This document shows positions 1-4,056 of a DNA stretch of 5,525 bases, in pieces (position 1 is the stretch's first letter; each line of letters begins with the position of its first letter). The notes beneath the pieces are model-generated. The model was given only the letters and a program-made list of their open reading frames with translations. It did not search any database and had not been told where the DNA came from. Position numbers and translations under genes: made by a program. The DNA comes from Methanomicrobiaceae archaeon (GTDB lineage Archaea; Halobacteriota; Methanomicrobia; Methanomicrobiales; Methanomicrobiaceae): NCBI GenBank assembly GCA_030628325.1, contig DAOVRB010000091.1, positions 1-5,525 of the forward strand, read 5' to 3'.

Positions 1-790
1 TGCTCCTGATCAGTGTCCTCTGCCCGTTTGCATAGATATCCTCCATCTCCGGGCTCCCTCCTTTGAGCACGACAAGGTCGGTCGTGGTCCCCCCAATATC
101 AATAACAAGACAGTTCTCCTCACCTGAAAGGTAGCGGGCGCCGAGTGCCACCGCTGCCGGGCTTGAATTGTACAGCAGGGACGGGTTTTTCATCACAGGT
201 TTTGGGGCTGCAAGCCCGCCGTCACCCTTGAAATAGTAGAAATTCCCTGCATATCTGCGGATATCTGTGGTCATCCGGGTGACTATGTCTCTGATCCGTG
301 CGTTGATCTCTGTACCTGCAATCCTTGCCGGAAACCCGGGTTCACCGAGGTAATGACTCACTGCGATCCTGTTCGCAGGATAGTAATCCAGCGCAATCTC
401 TCTCACCCTCTCTTCAAGAGCAGGGTTTCTTATGGAAAATTTTCCTGCGATACAGAGGCAGTCTGCCCTGTTTTCCCTGAGTGCCAGACGGACTTCACTC
501 TCATTGATCTTCTCAGGGATATCACCCCTGTGGTTGACTGCGCCTGATACGGCGTTTTTGTATACAAGCCCGGGTCCCGGAATGGTGATAGTCTGCACCG
601 AAGGACCGGTACCTGTGACAAGGCGGTTTAATGGCTGAGAAGTGGAGATCGCCAGACGTCCCTCTCTCCTGACAGATGCAAGAGCACCTGCTATCCCTGT
701 ACTGTTTGCAACTTTTACCGTTGATATCCCGTCTCTCCCGACGATGGCGATGTCGGTATTCGTCCCGCCGATGTCTATCCCTGTGAAGAT
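1..790 (-). CDS. HyuA-type hydantoinase/oxoprolinase family protein, 3' end cut by window edge
   Basis: The minus strand is open from 871 to the window edge, and 263 codons are readable from the likely start. Two glycine-rich actin-like ATPase phosphate loops are visible: GIDIGGTNTDIAIVG at residues 4-18 and VIDIGGTTTDLVVLKGG at 229-245, with a KGDGG motif at 188-192. This is the arrangement of the HyuA/oxoprolinase A family: an N-terminal Hydant_A_N-like domain followed by the start of the main Hydantoinase_A domain. Family members hydrolyse cyclic amides such as hydantoins or 5-oxoproline with ATP, usually with a HyuB partner; the substrate of the methanogen versions is not established. The rest of the protein lies beyond base 1. 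The frame contains no ATG, GTG or TTG between the upstream stop (872-874) and the first loop. The best start is ATC at 788-790, 8 nt after GGGAGG, giving (M)FTGIDIGG. A start mutation, or pseudogenisation by start loss, is possible. The family call is firm; the start is not. Confidence 0.85.
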   Translation of the reverse strand, partial: MFTGIDIGGTNTDIAIVGRDGISTVKVANSTGIAGALASVRREGRLAISTSQPLNRLVTGTGPSVQTITIPGPGLVYKNAVSGAVNHRGDIPEKINESEVRLALRENRADCLCIAGKFSIRNPALEERVREIALDYYPANRIAVSHYLGEPGFPARIAGTEINARIRDIVTRMTTDIRRYAGNFYYFKGDGGLAAPKPVMKNPSLLYNSSPAAVALGARYLSGEENCLVIDIGGTTTDLVVLKGGSPEMEDIYANGQRTLIRS

Positions 791-798
791 TTGAAATG

Positions 799-804
799 CC
801 TCCC
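799..804 (-). promoter_or_regulatory. Ribosome-binding site of the HyuA-type gene (decides the ATC start)
   Basis: The minus strand reads GGGAGG here, a strong match to the archaeal anti-SD. It is followed by 8 nt and then ATC in frame with the GIDIGGTNTD motif. No ATG, GTG or TTG lies at a suitable distance in that frame, so this site is the main reason for placing the start at 790. Confidence 0.55.
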
Positions 805-805
805 T

Positions 806-852
806 GTTGGGTATCTGTTGTACCTGATGTACATTATGTACCTTATGGGTAC
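806..852 (-). repeat. Degenerate 9-bp tandem array with GTAC cores
   Basis: On the minus strand, units GTACATAAT (841-833), GTACATCAG (832-824), GTACAACAG (823-815) and the decayed ATACCCAAC (814-806) follow each other at 9-bp spacing. They are preceded by an 11-bp variant, GTACCCATAAG (852-842). A detached copy GTACATAAG lies at 879-871, exactly 27 bp (three units) from the GTAC at 852. The array lies directly upstream of the Shine-Dalgarno site of the HyuA-type gene, so it would be in that gene's promoter or leader. GTAC is self-complementary, which suits a regulator binding site, but a simple replication-slippage array is equally possible. Function unknown. Confidence 0.6.
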
Positions 853-885
853 CAAATCCGGCTGTTAAACCTTATGTACATCTTG

Positions 886-903
886 CTGGCAGGTTACTGC
901 CAG
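886..903. promoter_or_regulatory. 18-bp palindrome, candidate operator of the HyuA-type gene
   Basis: CTGGCAG (886-892) and CTGCCAG (897-903) are perfect 7-bp inverted arms around GTTA. On the minus strand, a T-rich TATA-like stretch (about 904-912, TTTTTATC) lies immediately upstream. If that is the promoter of the HyuA-type gene, transcription would start near 880 and the palindrome would sit between TATA box and start, a position where a bound repressor would block initiation. It could instead be an RNA hairpin belonging to the adjacent terminator. No regulator is encoded in the window. Confidence 0.45.
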
Positions 904-933
904 ATAAAAAGAGGAAGAGATTGTTTATCTCTT
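904..933 (-). terminator. Hairpin terminator after the 58-aa ORF, possibly bidirectional
   Basis: AAGAGAT (915-921) and ATCTCTT (927-933) form a perfect 7-bp stem with a 5-nt loop. In minus-strand reading the stem is followed by CCTCTTTTTATC, a T-tract. In plus-strand reading it is followed by TTGTTATCTTC. It begins 9 nt after the stop codon of the small minus-strand ORF ending at 943, as expected for a terminator of that gene. Archaeal termination depends mainly on the T-rich stretch. Confidence 0.55.
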
Positions 934-942
934 TTGTTATCT

Positions 943-1119
943 TCATGATTCATGAATTATAGTCGAAGAGCAAATTACAGTCATATCAGGTGACACGTCA
1001 TACAATTCTGTCATAGGATCCTGTTGTACTATTGTCAATGGCACACGTCCGGACGGGACAAATGCAGCAGTGTTGATCTCAGATTCCTGCCTGCTTTGAT
1101 CGTAACCTGAATAGATCAA
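943..1119 (-). CDS. Small hypothetical protein, 58 aa, TTG start (tentative)
   Basis: Reading from TTG at 1117-1119 gives 58 residues, beginning MIYSGYDQSRQ, with VPSGRVPLTIVQQDP at about 21-35 and ending STIIHES. I do not recognise a family. There is one cysteine (C50), no obvious membrane segment and no coiled coil. Support for it being a gene: a GGTG Shine-Dalgarno 5 nt before the TTG, a good TATA-like TTTATAAT about 65 nt upstream, and a hairpin with T-tract starting 9 nt after the stop. Against it: the length is within what chance allows, the start is not ATG, and no homologue could be checked. The Shine-Dalgarno lies in the second of two direct AGGGTGTA copies (1123-1140). A 7-bp inverted repeat (1114-1120 with 1095-1101) would put the TTG in a stem. 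It could also be the end of a decayed larger gene. Confidence 0.38.
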   Translation of the reverse strand: MIYSGYDQSRQESEINTAAFVPSGRVPLTIVQQDPMTELYDVSPDMTVICSSTIIHES

Positions 1120-1181
1120 AAATACACCCTGTTACACCCTATTGTACTGCGTTAAGAAAAAAAGCACTGTAACTTATGAGG

Positions 1182-1189
1182 ATTATAAA
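1182..1189 (-). promoter_or_regulatory. TATA-like box for the 58-aa ORF
   Basis: The minus strand reads TTTATAAT in a CTTTATAATCC context, close to the archaeal TATA consensus. Transcription would start about 25 nt downstream, near 1160, leaving a leader of about 40 nt before the TTG at 1119. No BRE is clearly recognisable. Confidence 0.4.
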
Positions 1190-1387
1190 GAAAAGCAGCG
1201 GTAAAAAAACAACTGTGCAGTGTCTCCACCACCGTCTTCCATCCTATAGTACACTATGGAGTGAGTAATAGGCAGGCAACGGATATGAAGTGGTAGCAAA
1301 CCTGATCCTTCCGTCTCTGTCCTGCCGGGTACTATACTGTAATTTACTGCAGAATAGCGATATAGATGAGCATATCATAATATGCCG
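1190..1387. other. Intergenic stretch with no supported gene
   Basis: I see no convincing coding region on either strand. A minus-strand frame is open from about 1375 to 1182 but lacks a usable start and ribosome-binding site, and it runs into the TATA box of the next unit. Small structures present: ATAGT/ACTAT inverted arms at 1246-1257, and a copy of TAATAGGCAG at 1266-1275, the right arm of the palindrome at 1670-1690. A shared 10-mer is expected by chance in a window of this size, so no function is claimed. Confidence 0.5.
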
Positions 1388-1412
1388 CAAAAATCAAAAC
1401 AGAGAAGCTCTG
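1388..1412 (-). terminator. Hairpin plus T-tract terminator of the 56-aa gene
   Basis: On the minus strand CAGAG (1412-1408), loop CTT, CTCTG (1404-1400) form a 5-bp stem that is directly followed by TTTTGATTTTTG. It starts 3 nt after the stop codon of the small coiled-coil gene. Short stem plus T-run immediately after a stop is a strong positional signal that the small ORF is a discrete transcription unit. Confidence 0.65.
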
Positions 1413-1415
1413 ACT

Positions 1416-1586
1416 CTATTTGATTTCTTCTTCGTCCACTTCTTCTATTAAATGATGCAGGTGCTCATCAAGATTTTTCAGATGTGCCTTGAGGGCATCC
1501 ATATCTCTGTCTGCATGTTCAATGTCATTATGAACATGTTCCAGTTCACCTTTTATATGTATAATCAGTTCTTTCAGATCTGTCAA
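1416..1586 (-). CDS. Small acidic, His-rich coiled-coil protein, 56 aa, TTG start
   Basis: Reading from TTG (1584-1586) gives 56 residues, MTDLKELIIHIK to EEVDEEEIK, stop TAG. Hydrophobic residues fall at 4, 8, 11, 15, 18, 22, 25, 29, 32, 36, 39, 43, 46 and 50: L I I L V I A M L L L L L V. That is an unbroken a/d heptad pattern with alternating steps of 4 and 3 from residue 4 to 50. The protein should therefore be one long parallel or antiparallel coiled-coil helix and probably oligomerises. It has eight histidines (10, 17, 19, 24, 35, 42, 44, 45) and a strongly acidic tail; no cysteine, no signal peptide, no membrane segment. I do not recognise a named family. The TTG is chosen because GGTGG lies 5 nt upstream and because no in-frame ATG precedes M29. 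It has its own promoter region, structured leader and terminator, so it is probably monocistronic, downstream of but separate from the kinase gene. A role as adaptor or small scaffold is only a guess. Confidence 0.75.
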   Translation of the reverse strand: MTDLKELIIHIKGELEHVHNDIEHADRDMDALKAHLKNLDEHLHHLIEEVDEEEIK

Positions 1587-1591
1587 ATTAA

Positions 1592-1596
1592 CCACC
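1592..1596 (-). promoter_or_regulatory. Ribosome-binding site of the 56-aa gene (decides the TTG start)
   Basis: Minus-strand GGTGG, within AAAGGTGG, is followed by 5 nt (TTAAT) and then TTG. It complements the archaeal 16S rRNA 3' end and fixes TTG at 1586 as the start. Confidence 0.6.
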
Positions 1597-1624
1597 TTTG
1601 TATTTATGCAGGAATTCCCTGACT

Positions 1625-1666
1625 GCTGAACTGAACTATCCGGCTGTCTGGCTGTTCAGCCGCCGG
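1625..1666 (-). promoter_or_regulatory. Structured 5' leader of the 56-aa gene with competing hairpins
   Basis: In the minus-strand transcript CCGGC+GGCTG (1666-1657) pairs with CAGCC (1654-1650) and, after a 5-nt bulge, GCCGG (1644-1640). This gives a 10-bp interrupted stem with a two-base tip. An alternative 7-bp pairing, GCTGAAC (1660-1654 on the minus strand) with GTTCAGC (1631-1625), uses part of the same bases, so the two folds exclude each other. Such switching leaders are seen in attenuators and riboswitches; I cannot match it to a known class. A two-base loop would need to open in practice. Confidence 0.4.
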
Positions 1667-1669
1667 TTC

Positions 1670-1690
1670 CTGCCTATTAATAATAGGCAG
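1670..1690. promoter_or_regulatory. 21-bp perfect palindrome, candidate operator
   Basis: CTGCCTATTA (1670-1679) and TAATAGGCAG (1681-1690) are perfect 10-bp inverted arms around a single A. The TATA-like box at 1700-1707 on the minus strand predicts a transcription start near 1678, inside the palindrome. That is the usual place for a repressor site in archaea. A dimeric regulator binding here would control the 56-aa gene. Confidence 0.5.
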
Positions 1691-1699
1691 TTAGGTAGC

Positions 1700-1707
1700 A
1701 TTATATC
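1700..1707 (-). promoter_or_regulatory. TATA-like box for the 56-aa gene
   Basis: The minus strand reads GATATAAT, about 115 nt before the TTG start. A second candidate, TTTAAAAG on the minus strand at 1732-1739, would start transcription near 1710 instead. Either choice puts the palindrome at 1670-1690 at or just after the transcription start and yields a leader of roughly 90-125 nt. Confidence 0.35.
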
Positions 1708-1846
1708 CTGGCCCAAATAGATTCGGAAAATCTTTTAAATCTAAAAACGGTGGGATATTGTACATTTTCCCGGGTTTCAGATGCCATTGGGGCACCTATG
1801 CATCAGGATTCACTCAGAATATGTACTTTTCAGCAGAAAAATCCGG

Positions 1847-1881
1847 GTGAACTACCCATGAGCTAAAGACTCATGGGCTTC
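1847..1881 (-). mobile_element. Orphan right-end / omega-RNA-like hairpin of an IS200/IS605-type (TnpB) element
   Basis: The minus strand reads GAAGCCC, then a stem CCCATGAG/CTCATGGG (1877-1870 with 1862-1855) with a TCTTTAG loop, then TAGTTCAC ending at 1847. From memory, this GAAGCCC-stem-CTTTAG-stem-GGGTAGTTCAC layout is the conserved 3' end of TnpB-carrying IS200/IS605-family elements, where it forms the end of the guide (omega) RNA scaffold. No tnpA or tnpB is present in the window and the kinase gene begins 50 bp upstream, so this is a solo end or a remnant. It may now serve as a terminator of the kinase transcript, since the hairpin is followed by a T5 run (CCGGATTTTTCTG). No left end was identified. 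Confidence 0.5.
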
Positions 1882-1930
1882 CTGCTTCATTACCCGGTCC
1901 ATACTCTTATATTCCGGTTCAGGACGTCCT

Positions 1931-3781
1931 TCACCTTCCGGGTGCTTTTATGAGACTTATCCGGATCAGGGCTCCGCCAGTGATATCGCCCGGAATACGG
2001 TCTTCTGCCTGTATACTCCCCCTGTACTGGTCGAGAAGTTTTTTTGTTATAAAAAGTCCGAGCCCCAGCCCTGCGACAGCGGTCTGCCCCCGCTGGAAAC
2101 GTGAAAACATAGTTCTCTTCAGTCTGTCCGGGATACCCGGTCCGTCATCAGCAACCGTAATTATGACATTACTACCCACATCCTCAGCAGATATTGTGAT
2201 ATTTACATCATCTCCTCCGTGTTTGATACTGTTTCCTATGAGGTTTGTAAATACTTCAGGCAGGAGATCGTTTGCCATCACCTCCAGTCCGCTGGGTCCA
2301 TAATGCAGGTTGGAATGAGCAAACACCTGTAACTCTGTCTTAATTACAGCATCAAGAGAGACCGGTCTGAGACGATCCTGGTTTTCATTGATCGTTCGTA
2401 TGGTAGATACATTCCTGATAATTGAATGGCTCTTTCCTACACCCTCATATGCCTTTTGCACCATCTCTTTTGCTGTTCCGTCCAGCATATCTTTCACGAA
2501 TTCAAGGTATCCGAGTGCAACTGTATTGGTATTATTGATGTCATGGGACATGATATCAAGATAGAGATTTGCCTCATCACATGCAACTGTGATCTGCTCT
2601 CTGGAACGGACCTCGCTGGTAATATCCGTTGCAAAACCCTCGATGCCGGCATATCCGTCCTGGCCGGGATGCACTCCCCTGCCCTGTTCCCAAATCCATC
2701 TCTCCTCGTTTGCGGCGGTATAAATGCGGTATGTATGTCTGTATGGCCTCTCCTCTTCCAGTGCACAGGAGATCTCATCTCTCCACCTCTCACGGTCCTC
2801 CTGATGTACGATCTCCTGATACCTGCTCATCGGCATTGCGATCATCTCTTCTGCATTATAGCCGGTGAGGGGCAAAACGCCGTCACTCACAAACTCTATC
2901 CACCACTGGTTCCCCTGTCTTGTATAATTGTATGCCATACCGGGAATATTGCTCATCAGGGTTGCAATAGCACGCTGGCTCTCATGCAGTGCCTCCTCTG
3001 CTGCTTTCTGTTCAGTGATATCAACCATAATCAGGGCGATACCTTCACGCGGCAGGTGTGCATCTGAAAGATGCACCTGGATTTCTCTGTCCAGTTTACA
3101 GAAGAAACGGGCTTCGCAACTGTCAATGGTTCCGTTTTCACGTAAAGATCTGAGAAACCCGTCTGTGTCCACATCCCGCCAGAAGGAACTGAGTTTCATC
3201 CCGATGAGATTCTCATGATGATATCCAAGAATTCCGGCAGCAGATGGGTTTAGCTCTTCAATAGTCATCTTTTCAGGGTCAAGCACGATCACGCCTGCGT
3301 CCTCTCTGTGGAACGTGTTATAATACCTCTGTTCCTGACGCTTCAGGCCCATTGACAGTGCAGATACAACAGCTCCCACCATGATGAAAATAACTGACTG
3401 CACTACTGCTATAATTAAGGCCCGGATCTCAGATTCCGGTACAAGACCCGGCATGGAGGTGCCCGTCAGGAGTGTGCGGGTGGTGATATCAACATTGTGT
3501 AATGAAATGATATCATGGTGAAACCAGAGCACTGTGATGATGTGAAACAGAGAGATTACAACTGCAAAGGCAACCCCGTTTCCGGGGTACTGATATGATA
3601 CAAGGATGAGAGATATAAAGAAAAGTGACAGACCTGCAAAAACCTCTCCTATAGCGGTAAAATATAGAGCTGCACCCGCTGCCGGCAGCATTGCGGCATA
3701 TATTAACAGACTCCAGTATACCGGATTCCAGTCACGCGCCGGGAAAAAGTCCAGCACTCTGTCCAATTTATTTCCTGTCAT
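1931..3781 (-). CDS. Membrane PAS-PAS sensor histidine kinase
   Basis: The 616-aa protein has about four hydrophobic segments (roughly 22-44, 47-64, 69-87, 118-143) that anchor it in the membrane. PAS 1 (about 149-256) ends with VDITEQKAAEEAL. PAS 2 is of the PAS_3 type (about 270-390), with YRIYTAANEERWIWEQG and ending in ATDIT. The kinase core follows: H-box LDIMSHDINNTNT with phospho-acceptor His413, N-box FTNLIGNSIKHGG (N513/N517), G1 DDGPGIP (545-551), F-box FSRFQRG and G2 GLGLGLF (571-577). All catalytic boxes are intact. The HDINN H-box is the variant frequent in methanogen kinases. It should autophosphorylate on His413 in response to a membrane or cytoplasmic PAS signal that is not evident from sequence. 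The divergent response regulator starting at 4057 is its likely partner. ATG at 3781 is preceded by AGGT 7 nt upstream and by a TATA-like box at 3823-3831. No receiver domain is fused. Confidence 0.93.
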   Translation of the reverse strand: MTGNKLDRVLDFFPARDWNPVYWSLLIYAAMLPAAGAALYFTAIGEVFAGLSLFFISLILVSYQYPGNGVAFAVVISLFHIITVLWFHHDIISLHNVDITTRTLLTGTSMPGLVPESEIRALIIAVVQSVIFIMVGAVVSALSMGLKRQEQRYYNTFHREDAGVIVLDPEKMTIEELNPSAAGILGYHHENLIGMKLSSFWRDVDTDGFLRSLRENGTIDSCEARFFCKLDREIQVHLSDAHLPREGIALIMVDITEQKAAEEALHESQRAIATLMSNIPGMAYNYTRQGNQWWIEFVSDGVLPLTGYNAEEMIAMPMSRYQEIVHQEDRERWRDEISCALEEERPYRHTYRIYTAANEERWIWEQGRGVHPGQDGYAGIEGFATDITSEVRSREQITVACDEANLYLDIMSHDINNTNTVALGYLEFVKDMLDGTAKEMVQKAYEGVGKSHSIIRNVSTIRTINENQDRLRPVSLDAVIKTELQVFAHSNLHYGPSGLEVMANDLLPEVFTNLIGNSIKHGGDDVNITISAEDVGSNVIITVADDGPGIPDRLKRTMFSRFQRGQTAVAGLGLGLFITKKLLDQYRGSIQAEDRIPGDITGGALIRISLIKAPGR

Positions 3782-3822
3782 AGGTATACCTGAAAAAACG
3801 ATACGAATGTCATATTTCTGCC

Positions 3823-3831
3823 ATTATAATT
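3823..3831 (-). promoter_or_regulatory. TATA-like box for the histidine kinase gene
   Basis: The minus strand reads AATTATAAT, about 42 nt upstream of the kinase ATG. Transcription would begin near 3801, leaving a short leader of about 20 nt that carries the weak AGGT ribosome-binding site. Confidence 0.4.
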
Positions 3832-3847
3832 ACTATACCAATATGCA

Positions 3848-3968
3848 GTTAGGTTGACAAAAATGGTCCTCAAACATATTTCGGATATTCATACAGATCC
3901 AAATCAGACACGAAGAGAGAGTATACCAATGCAGGTTCTTTTTTTCAGTTCCCGGGCAATAACCTAAC
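3848..3968. repeat. Widely spaced 8-bp inverted repeat in the divergent promoter region
   Basis: GTTAGGTT at 3848-3855 and AACCTAAC at 3961-3968 are perfect inverted copies, one just upstream of each divergent gene's promoter. A further CCTAAC lies at 3994-3999, and GTTAGG also occurs at 1690-1695 before the 56-aa gene. I noticed these four copies, all in intergenic DNA, but a hexamer is expected two or three times by chance in this length, so the pattern is suggestive only. Confidence 0.3.
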
Positions 3969-3979
3969 AAAATTAGAGG

Positions 3980-3997
3980 TAGGTAAATATTTCCCTA
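3980..3997. promoter_or_regulatory. 18-bp imperfect palindrome upstream of the response regulator
   Basis: TAGG (3980-3983) and CCTA (3994-3997) flank a self-complementary AAATATTT core (3985-3992); only the T3984/C3993 pair is mismatched. It lies 13 bp upstream of the best TATA-like box of the response regulator gene, a position suited to an activator, and could also act on the kinase promoter. The core might alternatively be a TATA element itself. Confidence 0.35.
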
Positions 3998-4009
3998 ACA
4001 TAAGAACTG

Positions 4010-4018
4010 TATTTAATG
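4010..4018 (+). promoter_or_regulatory. TATA-like box for the response regulator gene
   Basis: TATTTAATG lies about 40 nt before the ATG. Transcription would begin near 4038-4040, giving a leader of under 20 nt that includes the GGTGAT ribosome-binding site. Confidence 0.35.
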
Positions 4019-4045
4019 ATTATGAACATTATGGCGTCATATTCC

Positions 4046-4051
4046 GGTGAT
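4046..4051 (+). promoter_or_regulatory. Ribosome-binding site of the response regulator
   Basis: GGTGAT is a six-base match to the archaeal Shine-Dalgarno GGAGGTGATC and stands 5 nt before the ATG at 4057, supporting that start. Confidence 0.6.
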
Positions 4052-4056
4052 GTGGT

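Noticed and set aside
353..638. Short ORFs on both strands over this stretch
   Set aside because: They are shadows of the HyuA-type gene, whose minus-strand frame gives a coherent conserved protein throughout.
1123..1140. Two tandem TACACCCT copies as the start of a CRISPR array
   Set aside because: Only two 8-bp copies with no spacer; they are better explained as a duplicated Shine-Dalgarno region.
1177..1269. Plus-strand 30-residue basic peptide frame starting MRIIKKSSGKK
   Set aside because: No Shine-Dalgarno, no promoter in the right place, and it runs antisense through the TATA box of the 58-aa unit.
1181..1375. Minus-strand open frame of about 65 codons
   Set aside because: No usable start codon with a ribosome-binding site; length is within chance expectation.
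1266..1690. Shared 10-mers (TAATAGGCAG at 1266 and 1681; GCAGTTAGGT at 1687 and 3845) as evidence of a regulon
   Set aside because: In 5.5 kb read on both strands, several tens of 10-mer coincidences are expected, so sharing alone is not evidence.
2426..3067. Plus-strand 213-codon open frame
   Set aside because: It lies wholly inside the histidine kinase gene antisense to its PAS and H-box regions; the translation is Cys/His-rich without motifs, typical of an antisense shadow.
3778..3813. Eleven-residue upstream ORF (minus strand) whose TGA overlaps the kinase ATG as ATGA
   Set aside because: It has no ribosome-binding site, and the best TATA-like box (3823-3831) places the transcription start near 3801, inside the ORF.
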